Shown piece by piece: positions 26,069-35,818 of a stretch of 64,000 nucleotides of DNA. Origin of the DNA: Burkholderia cepacia (lineage in GTDB: Bacteria; Pseudomonadota; Gammaproteobacteria; Burkholderiales; Burkholderiaceae); contig NZ_CP013443.1 in the NCBI RefSeq assembly GCF_001718835.1, positions 3,162,001 through 3,226,000 on the forward strand. The letters run 5' to 3'. Numbering within the stretch: position 1 is the first letter of the stretch; each line of letters starts with the position of its first letter. The notes under the pieces are model-generated. The model had not been told where the DNA came from. It made no database searches and saw nothing but the letters and a program-made list of their open reading frames with translations. Position numbers and translations under genes: made by a program.

Positions 26069-26896
26069 TCACCCGGCCTTGCGCGCCGCCGCAAGCGCCT
26101 GCGCCACGCCGACGTATTCGGCCACGCTCACATCCTCCGCACGGCGCGCGAGATCGAAGCCGAGCGCATCGAAATCGATCGTCTCGCGATAGTCGCCGAG
26201 CGTATTGCGCAGCATCTTGCGGCGCTGCGAGAACGCGGCGGTAACGACCTCGCCGAGCAACACCGGATCGACATCCGGCAGTTCGTGCGGCTCGTACGGA
26301 ATCATCCGGACGATCGCCGAATCGACCTTCGGCGGCGGCTGGAACGATTCCGGCGGCACGTCGAGCATTTTTTCCATCACGTAGCGGTACTGCAGCATCA
26401 CCGACAGACGCGAAAACGCCTTCGTGCCCGGCTCCGCGACCATCCGTTCGACGACTTCGTTCTGCAGCATGAAGTGCTGGTCGATGACCGCGTCGGCGAA
26501 CGTCATCAGGTGAAACAGCAGCGGGCTGGAGATGTTGTACGGCAGGTTGCCGACGATCCGCAGCGACGGCTTGTCGCCGGGTGCCGCGAGCGAACGGAAA
26601 TCGAACGCGAGCGCGTCGCCAGCGTGCAGCTCGAGCAGCGCGCCGAAACGTTGCTGCAGGCGCCCGATCAGGTCGCGGTCGAGCTCGACCGCATGCAGCG
26701 GCGACTCGGGCGTCGCGAGGCGCTCGATCAGCGGCCCGGTCAGTGCGCCGAGCCCGGGGCCGATCTCGACCATGCGCTGGCCGCGCGCGGGGCCGATCGT
26801 TGCGACGATCGAGTCGATCACGCCGTGATCGACGAGGAAGTTCTGCCCGAAGCGCTTGCGCGCGAAATGGCCTTGGTGCTGTCTGCTGTTCGACAT
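26069..26896 (-). CDS. rsmA: 16S rRNA (adenine1518/1519-N6)-dimethyltransferase
   Basis: Dimethylates two adjacent adenines in the 3' hairpin of 16S rRNA during small-subunit assembly. The 275-aa protein has the SAM-binding motif VEIGPGLGALT and the catalytic NLPYNIS motif of the KsgA/Dim1 family. The N-terminal RKRFGQNFL is typical. It is the last gene of the conserved operon lptD-surA-pdxA-rsmA on the minus strand, 49 bp after pdxA, and is followed by an intrinsic terminator. Confidence 0.96.
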   Translation of the reverse strand: MSNSRQHQGHFARKRFGQNFLVDHGVIDSIVATIGPARGQRMVEIGPGLGALTGPLIERLATPESPLHAVELDRDLIGRLQQRFGALLELHAGDALAFDFRSLAAPGDKPSLRIVGNLPYNISSPLLFHLMTFADAVIDQHFMLQNEVVERMVAEPGTKAFSRLSVMLQYRYVMEKMLDVPPESFQPPPKVDSAIVRMIPYEPHELPDVDPVLLGEVVTAAFSQRRKMLRNTLGDYRETIDFDALGFDLARRAEDVSVAEYVGVAQALAAARKAG

Positions 26897-26945
26897 CGAC
26901 TGAGTAAAACGAAAAATACGACGAATGAGGTAAAGCCGGGCCGCG

Positions 26946-27935
26946 TCAGGCGGTGCGGCGATGGCGCGCCATCGTGACGGCCGTGTCGAGCGCGGCGATC
27001 ATGCTGCCCGGATCCGCGCGGCCCGTGCCGGCCAGATCGAGTGCCGTGCCGTGATCGACCGACGTACGGATGATCGGCAGCCCGAGTGTCACGTTGATGC
27101 CCTCGCCGAACGTCGCATACTTCAGCACGGGCAGGCCCTGGTCATGGAACATCGCGAGCACGCAATCGGCATCGGCGAGGTGGCGCGGCTGGAACAGCGT
27201 GTCGGCCGGATACGGGCCGCGCGCGTCGATGCCCTGCGCGTTCGCGCGGGCCAGTGCCGGCGAGATCACGTCGATCTCCTCGCGGCCGAGATAACCGTTC
27301 TCGCCCGCGTGCGGGTTCAGGCCCGTCACGAGAATGCGCGGCGCGGCCAGACCGAAGTCGCACCGCAGGTCGCGATCGATGATCGCGAGCGTCTCGACGA
27401 GCCCGTCGACCGTCAGTGCGGCCGACACGTCCTTCAGCGGCAAATGGGTGGTCGCGAGCGCCACGCGCAGCGGCCGGTGGCCGGTACCGGCCAGCATCAT
27501 CACGACACGCGGCGTATGCGTACGCTCCGCCAGGTATTCGGTATGGCCGGTGAACGGCACGCCCGCATCGTTGATCGTGCTCTTCTGCAACGGCGCGGTG
27601 ACGATCGCGTCGTACCGGCCTGCCAGCGCGCCGTCGATCGCCGCGTCGAGCAGCCCGAGCACGTAAGGGCCGTTCGCCGCGTCCAGCCTGCCCGCCTGCG
27701 CGGGCACGGCGAGCGGGCGGTGCGCGACGGCAACCTGCCCCGCCGCGACGAGCGCCGCCCAGTCCACGCCGACGGCCGCCGCACGCGCGTCGAGCAGCGC
27801 CGCATCGCCCAGCACGGTGAAATGCGCGTCGGGCCAGCGCTGCGCGGCATCACGCAGCGCCTGCACGGTCAGTTCCGGGCCGACCCCCGCGGGTTCGCCG
27901 GTCGTGATCGCGATCTGCAGCGCGGGCGTGGTCAT
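26946..27935 (-). CDS. pdxA: 4-hydroxythreonine-4-phosphate dehydrogenase
   Basis: NAD-dependent oxidation of 4-phosphohydroxy-L-threonine in DXP-dependent pyridoxal phosphate synthesis. The 329-aa protein shows the family start TTGEPAGVGPEL, the metal-binding His in FTGHTEYLAE, and FHDQGLPVLKY later in the chain. The ATG at 27935 lies 11 bp after the surA stop. The reading frame stays open far upstream through surA and into lptD on the same strand, but that is a frame overlap and not a fusion. Confidence 0.96.
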   Translation of the reverse strand: MTTPALQIAITTGEPAGVGPELTVQALRDAAQRWPDAHFTVLGDAALLDARAAAVGVDWAALVAAGQVAVAHRPLAVPAQAGRLDAANGPYVLGLLDAAIDGALAGRYDAIVTAPLQKSTINDAGVPFTGHTEYLAERTHTPRVVMMLAGTGHRPLRVALATTHLPLKDVSAALTVDGLVETLAIIDRDLRCDFGLAAPRILVTGLNPHAGENGYLGREEIDVISPALARANAQGIDARGPYPADTLFQPRHLADADCVLAMFHDQGLPVLKYATFGEGINVTLGLPIIRTSVDHGTALDLAGTGRADPGSMIAALDTAVTMARHRRTA

Positions 27936-27946
27936 CGGAAGCTCGC

Positions 27947-29305
27947 TCAGTTCGCCGGGCCGACGCCGCCGATCTTGTACTGCACGTACGACGAATCGCG
28001 CAGCTCGCGCAGCCAGTCGGCATACGCCTGCTCGGCCTTGCGCTGGCCGATCGCCTGACGCGCGATATCCATCTGCTGCTGCACCGAACCTTCCGCTTCG
28101 CGGCGGCTCAGCACCTGGATCAGGTGATAACCGTACTCGGTACGGATCGGCTGGCTGATCTGGCCGTCCTGCAGGCTGTTCATCGCGCGCTCGAATTCCG
28201 GCACGGTCTCGCCGGGGCTGATCCAGCCGAGATCGCCGCCCTGCGACGCCGAACCGTCCTGCGAATACGTGCGCGCGAACTTCGCGAAATCGCCGCCGGC
28301 CTCGACCTGGTTGCGGATGTCGGCCAGTTGCTGGCGCGCCTGGCCTTCGGACTTGCCTTCGCCCACGCGCAACAGGATGTGGCGCACGTGCGTCTGGACG
28401 ATCTTCGGTGCCGCGGCCGACGCGCCCTGGCTCTGGCGACGATCGACGAGACGCACGATCTCGAAGCCGTCCGGCACGCGGATCAGCGTCGGGTTGACCT
28501 GGCCCGGGCGCAGCTTCGATGCGGCGTCGACGACGTCGGCCGGCAGCGCGCTCGGCGACTTGAAGCCGAGGTCGCCGCCCTTCTTCGCGTCGTTCGCTTC
28601 CGAATTGTTCTTCGCGAGCTTCTCGAAATCGGCCCCCGACTTCGCCTGCTGCAGCAACGCGTCGGCCTTCTTCTGCGCGGCTTCGATGTCGGCCTGCGGC
28701 GCGTTGGTCGGCGCCTTGATGAAGATGTGCTGGAAGCGCAGGTCCTGCTGCTGCGACGCGTTCGGCCCGCGCTGGCTCGCGATGTAGTTCGCGACCTCGG
28801 CGTCCGACACCGTGATCTTGCCGTCGACCTCGCGCTCGCGCAGCTTCGACAGCATCAGTTCGGTGCGCGCATCGCTCGTGAAGATGCTCCAGGGCACGCC
28901 TTGCGCCTCGAGACGCGCGCGGTACTGGTCGAGCGTCATGCCGTTCGCCTGCGCGAGGCGCTGCAGCGTGGACTGTACCGTCGCGTCGTCGATGCGGATC
29001 CCGTCGTCCTTGGCCTTCTGCACCTGGATACGCTCGAGCACCATCTGGTTCAGCACCTGCGCGCGCAACTGGTCGGTCGGCGGCACGGGGGCGTTCTGCT
29101 GCTGCAGCCGGCGCGCGATCAGGCCGGCACGCTGGTCGAGTTCGCGGCCCGTGATCACGTCGTTGTTGACGACCGCGACGACTTCGTCGGCGAGCTGCGC
29201 ACCTTGCGAACCGAGCGCCTGCGCCGCGGCCGGCGCGGAGGCGAGCAGCGCGGCGGCCGCAGCGAGACTGGACACGACTGCCGCGAAACGAAGGGTTTTC
29301 TTCAT
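27947..29305 (-). CDS. surA: Periplasmic chaperone and peptidyl-prolyl isomerase SurA
   Basis: Escorts outer-membrane beta-barrel proteins, LptD among them, through the periplasm. The 452-aa precursor has a signal peptide cleaved after about residue 28 (ASAPAAAQA), an N-terminal chaperone domain, two parvulin-type PpiC domains (starting near DLRFQHIFIKAP and THVRHILLRVGE), and a C-terminal helix. The ATG at 29305 is preferred over a GTG at 29311 because it gives the usual MKKTLR signal start; GGAG is 11 bases upstream. It lies between lptD and pdxA in the classical order. Confidence 0.95.
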   Translation of the reverse strand: MKKTLRFAAVVSSLAAAAALLASAPAAAQALGSQGAQLADEVVAVVNNDVITGRELDQRAGLIARRLQQQNAPVPPTDQLRAQVLNQMVLERIQVQKAKDDGIRIDDATVQSTLQRLAQANGMTLDQYRARLEAQGVPWSIFTSDARTELMLSKLREREVDGKITVSDAEVANYIASQRGPNASQQQDLRFQHIFIKAPTNAPQADIEAAQKKADALLQQAKSGADFEKLAKNNSEANDAKKGGDLGFKSPSALPADVVDAASKLRPGQVNPTLIRVPDGFEIVRLVDRRQSQGASAAAPKIVQTHVRHILLRVGEGKSEGQARQQLADIRNQVEAGGDFAKFARTYSQDGSASQGGDLGWISPGETVPEFERAMNSLQDGQISQPIRTEYGYHLIQVLSRREAEGSVQQQMDIARQAIGQRKAEQAYADWLRELRDSSYVQYKIGGVGPAN

Positions 29306-29356
29306 TGCCACTGGAACTCCATTGAAATCGTGCTGACCGGTGCAGACAAGCCGGCG

Positions 29357-31717
29357 TTACTCGTAGTTGCTGAAGCGGGACATCGGCGGCGGCGGCGGCG
29401 GCAGCGGCGTGTAGCCCGGCACCCCGGCACGGAACGCGGACACGAGGCCGTTGTCGACGGTCGACAGGCCCTTGAGCGTGAGCTGCATCATGAAGCGCGT
29501 CGACGAATTCTGCTGTCCGGACGAATTGATGCCGTTCGCCGCCCGCTGCACCCCGACCCCGAGCGCCCAGCAATCCGCGTCGTATTGTAAGCCGACCAGA
29601 CCGTCGACCACGCGATCGCCGGCGAGATCGTAGTTGAAGCGGCCGATCGCATACAGGCGGCGCGTGAGCGGCCATTGCGCGGACACCAGGAACTGGTTGA
29701 TCGGCTGGTTGTCGAGCGTGGTGTTCGCACGCGTATAGCGGTAGCCGACGTTGATCACGCGGCGCTCGCCCGGGCTGTAGCCGAAACCGACGCTCGACTT
29801 CACGAGCTGGTTGTTGTTCTGGTTGTACTGGAACGCCGTCTCGGACATGAACCCCGAGCCGAGCTTCAGCGCGGCCCCGACGATCAGATCCGAGTGGCGC
29901 GCCAGCACCGCACTCTGCCCGGCATTCAGCGTGACGCGCTGATCGGCGAAGTAGTACTGCTGCGCGATCACGAAACGCGCACGCTCGTCGCCGGTGCGCG
30001 GATCGATGAAGCGCGACGTCAGGCCGGCCGTGATGCGGTTCGCATCGGCGATCCGGTCGTTGCCGACGAACGTGTTCGGCTGGTAGATCTCCGCGAGGCC
30101 GAAGTCCGATTCCGCGGTGTCGAACAGCGGCGCGTTCGACTGGTCGCGATACGGCGTGTACACGTAGTACAGGCGCGGCTCGAGGGTCTGGATGAAATCC
30201 TGGCCGAACAGGCGCACCGAGCGGTCGAAGATCAGGCCCGAATCGAAGCTCACGGTCGGGATCGACTCGGTGAAGCGCTTCGGGCTGTTCGGCGTTTTCG
30301 ACGACAGGTAGTTCAGGTCGTACGACGCGAGGTGGTACTGGACCTTCGGCACGACGAAGTAGCCGGGACCGTACACGCCGTACGAAATGTACGGATTGAA
30401 GACGACCCGGTCGCCTTCGGTCGCGTCGGCCGTCGTGATGCGGAAGCGCGAATAGTCGGCTTCCGCGCCGAAGTCGAAGCCGCCCACGTTGTACTTCGTG
30501 TACTTCACGTTCAACTGCGGCTCGCGGCTGTACGGCGCGATCGACGGCGGCAGCGTCTGCCAGTGCTGGTAGCGCGCGAGCACCGACCACGGGCCGTTGT
30601 TGTACGTGAGGCCCGCTTCCTGCTGGTACAGCGTCTGCGTCCCGTTGATGAACTGGTTCGACGAACCCAGTTGCTCGGGATACAGATTGTCCGAGACCTT
30701 GTTGTAGTAGACGTAGCCGCCGAAGCCGCCGCCGAAGTTCTGCTGGTGCTGCCAGAAGATCGCGTAGCGGTTGCGGTGCTCGAGCCGGTCATCCGGCAGG
30801 TAATTGGCCGTGAACGTGCCCGAATACGACGGCGACAGGTAGCGGAACGTCGCCTCGGTCATCACGCCGCGCCGCGAGATGATGCGCGGCGTGAGCGTCA
30901 GGTCGCGGTTCGGCGCGATGTTGAAGTAGTACGGCAGCGTCAGCTCGAAGCCGTTGCTCGAGTTCACCGAGAACGTCGGCGGCAGCAGGCCGCTGCGCCG
31001 CTCGCCCGACAGCGGGAACGTCATCCACGGGCTCGCGAAGATCGGCACGCCCTGGAAGAACAGCACGCCGTTGCGCGCGGTGCCTTCGTCGGCGCCCGTA
31101 TCGAAGTCGAAGCGGCTGCCCTTGATGTACCACGCGGGGTTCGTCGAGCACTGGCACGCGGTATAGGTACCGTTGACGAACACCGAGCGCTCGTTGTCGA
31201 CCATGTCGACACGCTCCGCGCTGCCCGAGCCGCCCGTCACGTTGAAGTGATACTTCGGCGCCGTCATGAAGCCCTGGTTCGCCTCGATCTTCAGGTGCGC
31301 CTCGGGGCCCGCGAACGACGTGCCGGAATTGATCACCCTGACCTGGCCGTACGCATCGGCCATGTCGGTATCCTGATCGTAGTGGATCGCGTCGGCCTTC
31401 ACGACGGCGTCACCGCGCCGCAGCTCGGCCGAACCCTTGGCGGCGAGATCCTGCTCGGCCGTACCGCTCGTGTGGTCGGCGATCACGAAGGCGGCCGGCT
31501 TCGCGCCCTCCTTCAGCGGACGATCCTCGAGCTGGGGCGCGAGACGCAGATCCCACGGCGAGTCGAGCGGCTGCGGCTGCGCGGCCGCGCCCGACAGCTG
31601 CGCGTACGACACGGCCGGCACGAGGCCGGGCACGGCCAGGAGCGCGAGCGCGATCCGCCGTTTGCGCGGCACCCCGTCACCGGGGAAAACATTCGGGAAT
31701 AGCGGTTTGGGCGGCAT
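29357..31717 (-). CDS. lptD: LPS-assembly protein LptD
   Basis: Outer-membrane beta-barrel that, with LptE, inserts LPS into the outer leaflet. The 786-aa precursor has a signal peptide ending near SYAQ (residue 40), an OstA-like periplasmic domain (about 75-190), and a large C-terminal barrel. The protein has only three cysteines: Cys188 and Cys190 (TACQCS) and Cys716 (DADCWALG). E. coli LptD uses two cysteines at the N-terminal side and a CC pair in the barrel, so the disulfide pattern must differ here. The C-terminus ends in a PLPPPPPP tract and MSRFSNYE, longer than the usual barrel end. It heads the operon and is divergent from amgK. Confidence 0.94.
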   Translation of the reverse strand: MPPKPLFPNVFPGDGVPRKRRIALALLAVPGLVPAVSYAQLSGAAAQPQPLDSPWDLRLAPQLEDRPLKEGAKPAAFVIADHTSGTAEQDLAAKGSAELRRGDAVVKADAIHYDQDTDMADAYGQVRVINSGTSFAGPEAHLKIEANQGFMTAPKYHFNVTGGSGSAERVDMVDNERSVFVNGTYTACQCSTNPAWYIKGSRFDFDTGADEGTARNGVLFFQGVPIFASPWMTFPLSGERRSGLLPPTFSVNSSNGFELTLPYYFNIAPNRDLTLTPRIISRRGVMTEATFRYLSPSYSGTFTANYLPDDRLEHRNRYAIFWQHQQNFGGGFGGYVYYNKVSDNLYPEQLGSSNQFINGTQTLYQQEAGLTYNNGPWSVLARYQHWQTLPPSIAPYSREPQLNVKYTKYNVGGFDFGAEADYSRFRITTADATEGDRVVFNPYISYGVYGPGYFVVPKVQYHLASYDLNYLSSKTPNSPKRFTESIPTVSFDSGLIFDRSVRLFGQDFIQTLEPRLYYVYTPYRDQSNAPLFDTAESDFGLAEIYQPNTFVGNDRIADANRITAGLTSRFIDPRTGDERARFVIAQQYYFADQRVTLNAGQSAVLARHSDLIVGAALKLGSGFMSETAFQYNQNNNQLVKSSVGFGYSPGERRVINVGYRYTRANTTLDNQPINQFLVSAQWPLTRRLYAIGRFNYDLAGDRVVDGLVGLQYDADCWALGVGVQRAANGINSSGQQNSSTRFMMQLTLKGLSTVDNGLVSAFRAGVPGYTPLPPPPPPMSRFSNYE

Positions 31718-31902
31718 CTATCGTTTGGCGAATCGCCCCTTGTCAACCGCGCCGTCGCGGCAGATTCGCACACGGCGGGCCGCGCCGTCGCACCGCGACT
31801 GCGGCTGAGCGCAAACCGGGGAGGCGATCGGGTGGCGGCGCGACAGGCGGCGGGCCTGCACGGCGGAAAGCTGACGCGGGGCGCGTCAAAAAAGTCGTGG
31901 GG

Positions 31903-31908
31903 TATTAT
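31903..31908 (+). promoter_or_regulatory. Putative -10 element for amgK-murU
   Basis: TATTAT in the 223-bp divergent gap between lptD and amgK, 33 bp before the amgK start. It is the only AT-rich hexamer of that kind in the gap; no clear -35 was found. Confidence 0.45.
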
Positions 31909-31940
31909 ATGGCAAGACGTTCCCCCCTCCTCCGAGTTTC

Positions 31941-32990
31941 ATGACGCCCCCATCCGCCGCATCCCAGCCCGACGCCCGCCTCGAAGCGCTCACCGCGTGG
32001 CTGCACCCGCTCGCCGAGCGCTATGCGCTTGACCTGTCGACCCTCGCGCCCGCCTCGTCGGACGCCAGTTTCCGCCGCTATTTCCGGATTGCGTCGGCCA
32101 CGCGCGCCGGCGGCACGCTGATCGTCGTCGACGCGCCGCCGCCCGAGAAGTGCCGCGAGTTCGTCCAGGTCGCGCAGCTGCTCGCCGCGGCCGGCGACCA
32201 CGTGCCGGACGTGCTGGCCCACGATTTCGACGCCGGTTTCATGCTCGTGACCGATCTCGGCCGCACGTCGTACATCTCGGTGCTCGATCCGGCCGACCCG
32301 GCCGCCGCGAAACCGCTGATGCGCGAAGCGCTCGACGCACTGATCCGCTTCCAGCTCACGTCGAAACCCGACGTGCTGCCGCCGTTCGACGAGGCGTTCC
32401 TGCGCCGCGAGATGGAGCTGATGCCCGAATGGTTCGTCGGCCGCCATCTCGGCAAGCCCGTCACCGACGCGATGCGCGGCACGCTCGACCGCACCTTCGC
32501 GCTGCTGGTCGCGAGCGCCCACGCGCAGCCGCAGGGTTTCATGCTGCGCGACTTCATGCCGCGCAACCTGATGGTGTGCGAGCCGAACCCGGGCATCCTC
32601 GACTTCCAGGACGCCGTCTACGGGCCGCTGACGTACGACGTCGTGTCGCTGCTGCGCGACGCCTTCATCAGCTGGGACGAGGCGTTCGAGCTCGACTGCT
32701 TCGCGTACTACTGGGAAAAGGCGAAAAAGGCCGGGCTGCCGGTCGATCCCGATTTCGGCGAGTTCTACCGCCAGCTCGAATGGATGGGGCTGCAGCGCCA
32801 CATCAAGGTGCTCGGCCTGTTCGCGCGCATCAATTACCGCGACGGCAAGCCCCATTACCTGGACGACCTGCCGCGCTTCATCGCGTATGCGCGCAAGGTC
32901 GCGCTGCGCTACCGCCCGCTCGTGCCGTTCGCGAAGCTGCTCGACGAGCTCGAGGGCAACGCGCCGGCCGACGTCGGCTATACGTTCTGA
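31941..32990 (+). CDS. amgK: N-acetylmuramate/N-acetylglucosamine anomeric kinase
   Basis: Aminoglycoside-phosphotransferase-fold kinase that phosphorylates MurNAc and GlcNAc at C1 in cell-wall recycling. The 349-aa protein shows the kinase catalytic loop as MLRDFMPRNLM, with the Asp and Asn kept and Leu where kinases of this fold usually have His, and the Mg2+-binding ILDFQDA segment. Assignment as AmgK rests on the directly following murU with a 2-bp gap, the pair that makes UDP-MurNAc while bypassing fosfomycin-sensitive de novo synthesis in Pseudomonas. The gene is divergent from lptD. Confidence 0.87.
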   Translation: MTPPSAASQPDARLEALTAWLHPLAERYALDLSTLAPASSDASFRRYFRIASATRAGGTLIVVDAPPPEKCREFVQVAQLLAAAGDHVPDVLAHDFDAGFMLVTDLGRTSYISVLDPADPAAAKPLMREALDALIRFQLTSKPDVLPPFDEAFLRREMELMPEWFVGRHLGKPVTDAMRGTLDRTFALLVASAHAQPQGFMLRDFMPRNLMVCEPNPGILDFQDAVYGPLTYDVVSLLRDAFISWDEAFELDCFAYYWEKAKKAGLPVDPDFGEFYRQLEWMGLQRHIKVLGLFARINYRDGKPHYLDDLPRFIAYARKVALRYRPLVPFAKLLDELEGNAPADVGYTF

Positions 32991-32992
32991 AG

Positions 32993-33712
32993 ATGAGCCC
33001 ATCCCTCACCACAGCGATGATCTTCGCCGCCGGGCGCGGCGAACGGATGCGCCCGCTCACCGACACCCGCCCGAAGCCGCTCCTCGAAGCGGGCGGCAAG
33101 CCGCTGATCGTGTGGCAGATCGAAGCGCTCGCACGCGCGGGTATCGAGACGATCGTGATCAACCACGCGTGGCTCGGCGAACAGATCGAGGCCGCACTCG
33201 GCGACGGGTCGCGCTGGGGCGTGCGGCTCGTGTATTCGGCCGAAGGCGAGGCACTGGAAACCGCGGGCGGCATCGCACAGGCGTTGCCGCTGCTCGAGCG
33301 CGACGGACGACCGGCCGTGTTCGCGGCGGTCAGCGGCGACGTGTACTGCGCGTTCGACTACCGGACGCTCGCGCCGCGCGCCGCCCGGATGGCCGCGCTC
33401 GACGCGCCTGCGATGCACCTCGTGATGGTACCGAACCCGCCGTTCCACCCGGCCGGCGACTTCGCGCTCGGCGACGACGGCCGCCTGGCGCTCGACGGCG
33501 CCGCGCGCTTTACGTTCGGCAACATCGGCCTGTACGACACGCGGATGTTCCGCGATCTCGCGCCCGGCACGCGGCGCGCGCTGACGCCGTACTATCGCGC
33601 GGCGATCGAAGCCGGCCGCGCGAGCGGCGAACTGTACGAAGGTATTTGGGAGAACGTCGGCACGCCCGCGCAGCTCGGCGAGCTCGACGCGCGGCTGCGC
33701 GCCGCGGGCTGA
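32993..33712 (+). CDS. murU: N-acetylmuramate alpha-1-phosphate uridylyltransferase
   Basis: Forms UDP-MurNAc from MurNAc 1-phosphate and UTP. The 239-aa nucleotidyltransferase has the signature AAGRGERMRPLTDTRPKPL at residues 11-29, the sugar-phosphate nucleotidyltransferase motif. Asp in the VSGDVYCAFD region is the likely metal ligand. It starts two bases after the amgK stop and completes the AmgK-MurU recycling pair. Similar enzymes acting on mannose or glucose exist; the pairing with amgK makes MurU the best call. Confidence 0.9.
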   Translation: MSPSLTTAMIFAAGRGERMRPLTDTRPKPLLEAGGKPLIVWQIEALARAGIETIVINHAWLGEQIEAALGDGSRWGVRLVYSAEGEALETAGGIAQALPLLERDGRPAVFAAVSGDVYCAFDYRTLAPRAARMAALDAPAMHLVMVPNPPFHPAGDFALGDDGRLALDGAARFTFGNIGLYDTRMFRDLAPGTRRALTPYYRAAIEAGRASGELYEGIWENVGTPAQLGELDARLRAAG

Positions 33713-33772
33713 TCGCGAACGGGCCGGGCGGGGCCTTTGCGCTGCGCAAGCCGCCCAAGCCGCCCGAGCCGC

Positions 33773-35644
33773 TCAAACCTCCTCGGCCTCTTCCCCGCCC
33801 GCCGCCGCGCGCTGCTGCTGCAGCGCCCACATCTGCGCATACAACCCGTCGGCGCGCACGAGTTCGTCGTGCGTGCCGCGCTCGACGATCCGCCCGTGAT
33901 CCATCACGAGGATCTGCTGCGCGTGCACGACCGTCGACAGCCGGTGCGCGATCACGAGCGTCGTGCGATGCCGCGCGATCTGGTCGAGCTCGTGCTGGAT
34001 CGCCCGCTCCGAGCGCGAATCGAGCGCCGAAGTCGCCTCGTCGAACAGCAGCACCGGCGGATCCTTCAACAGCGTGCGCGCGATCGCGACACGCTGCTTC
34101 TCGCCGCCCGACAGCTTCAACCCGCGCTCGCCGACCGGCGTGTCATAACCCTTCGGCAAGCTTTCGATGAAATCGTGGATGTGCGCTGCGCGCGCGGCCG
34201 CGATCACCTCGTCGCGGGTCGCGCTCGGCCGGCCGTACGCGATGTTGTAGTAGATCGAGTCGTTGAACAGCACGGTGTCCTGCGGCACGATCCCGATCGA
34301 CGCACGCAGCGAGTCCTGCGTGACGTCGCGGATGTCCTGGCCGTCGATCCGGATCGCGCCGCCCGCCTGCCGGTCGAGATCGTAGAAGCGGAACAGCAGC
34401 CGCGACAGCGTCGACTTCCCGGAGCCGCTGTGGCCGACCACGGCAGTCGTCGTGCCCGCGTCGATCGTGAAGGACACGTCGTGCAGGATCGGCCGCGACG
34501 CCTCGTACGCGAAATTCACGTGCTCGAAGCGCACCTGCGCGCCGGCGACCGCGAGCGGCCGTGCATCGGGCAGGTCGGCCACTTCCTTCGCGGCCGACAG
34601 CAGCCCGAACATCCGGTCCATGTCGGTCAGGCTTTGCTTCAGCTCGCGATAGACGACGCCGAGAAAGTTCAGCGGAATGTACAGCTGCAGCATGAACGTG
34701 TTGATCAGCACGAGATCGCCGAGCGTCAGCTTGCCCGCGAGCACGCCCTGCGTCGCGCGCCACAGGATGAACACGAGCCCCGTGCCGATGATCGCCTGCT
34801 GGCCGAAGTTCAGCACCGACAGCGAATTCTGCGAACGGATCGCGGCCTTCCGGTAGCGCTTCAGGTTCTCGTCGTAGCGCTGCGCTTCCCACTCCTCGTT
34901 GCCGAAATACTTGACCGTCTCGTAGTTGATCAGCGAATCGATCGCGCGCGAATTCGCACGCGAATCGAGTTCGTTCATCGTGCGGCGGAAATGCGTGCGC
35001 CAGTTGGTGACCTTCACCGTGAACACGATGTACGTGACCAGCGCCGCGAACGTCACGTACGCGTAATAGGCCTCGTACTTGACCACGAAGAAGCCGAGCA
35101 CGAGCCCGACCTCGACGAGCGTCGGCAGGATGCTGTACAGCGAATACGAAATCAGCTGCTGGATGCCGCGCGTACCGCGCTCGATGTCGCGCGACATGCC
35201 GCCCGTCTGGCGTTCCAGGTGAAACCGCAGCGACAGCCCGTGCAGGTGCCGGAACACCTGCAGCGCGAGCTGGCGCACCGCGCTCTCGGTGACCTTCGAG
35301 AACAGGATTTCGCGCAGCTCGGTGAACAGCGACGTCGACAGCCGCACGAGCGCATACGCGACGACCAGCAGCCCCACGCCGCCCGCGAGCACGATGCCGG
35401 CCGACTGTTCGGCGCGGCCGAGCGCGGTGATCTGCTGGACGTACGACAGGTGGTCGACGATGCGCTTCATCACGACCGGCACGCCGAGGTTCGCGACCTT
35501 CGCGCCGATCAGGCAGCCGAGCGCGAGCGCGACGCGCCATTTGTAGGTGGTCAGGTACGGCAGCAGCGACCGGATGGTCTGCCAGTCGTTGCGGGGCCCG
35601 GTCGAAGCCGGCGCGGGCTCGCCGGAAGCAGGAAATCGGCGCAT
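33773..35644 (-). CDS. ABC exporter of the ATM1/HMT1 type (fused permease-ATPase)
   Basis: A 623-aa half transporter: residues about 25-330 form the six-helix type-I exporter domain, and about 370-605 the nucleotide-binding domain with Walker A GHSGSGKST, signature LSGGEKQRVAIA, Walker B LLFDEATSALD, and the H-loop VIAHRLST. The N-terminal region with LPYLTTYKWRVALAL and the NYETVKYFGNEEWE loop is typical of ATM1-like proteins linked to glutathione, heavy-metal or Fe-S cluster export. It works as a homodimer in the inner membrane. It is convergent with murU. The substrate is inferred from the subfamily only. Confidence 0.88.
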   Translation of the reverse strand: MRRFPASGEPAPASTGPRNDWQTIRSLLPYLTTYKWRVALALGCLIGAKVANLGVPVVMKRIVDHLSYVQQITALGRAEQSAGIVLAGGVGLLVVAYALVRLSTSLFTELREILFSKVTESAVRQLALQVFRHLHGLSLRFHLERQTGGMSRDIERGTRGIQQLISYSLYSILPTLVEVGLVLGFFVVKYEAYYAYVTFAALVTYIVFTVKVTNWRTHFRRTMNELDSRANSRAIDSLINYETVKYFGNEEWEAQRYDENLKRYRKAAIRSQNSLSVLNFGQQAIIGTGLVFILWRATQGVLAGKLTLGDLVLINTFMLQLYIPLNFLGVVYRELKQSLTDMDRMFGLLSAAKEVADLPDARPLAVAGAQVRFEHVNFAYEASRPILHDVSFTIDAGTTTAVVGHSGSGKSTLSRLLFRFYDLDRQAGGAIRIDGQDIRDVTQDSLRASIGIVPQDTVLFNDSIYYNIAYGRPSATRDEVIAAARAAHIHDFIESLPKGYDTPVGERGLKLSGGEKQRVAIARTLLKDPPVLLFDEATSALDSRSERAIQHELDQIARHRTTLVIAHRLSTVVHAQQILVMDHGRIVERGTHDELVRADGLYAQMWALQQQRAAAGGEEAEEV

Positions 35645-35818
35645 GGGGGACGGGGAGCTCGGCAGTGCGGGCCGTGCTCGACGGCCGCCGGCTCGCTCAC
35701 TTTCTCGTACAATTTGCGAACGTTGTATTGTCGCAGAAGCCGCTTCGCGCCGCTGCCGGCGCCCTCGCCGGCCGCGCGCGCAGGCCGGTGCGTTTTATTA
35801 CAGGATGAAAGCATCGCC

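Noticed and set aside
27936..30590. Open frame fused to the 5' end of pdxA through surA and into lptD
   Set aside because: surA and lptD are coded in other frames on the same strand with full domains; pdxA has a normal start at 27935.
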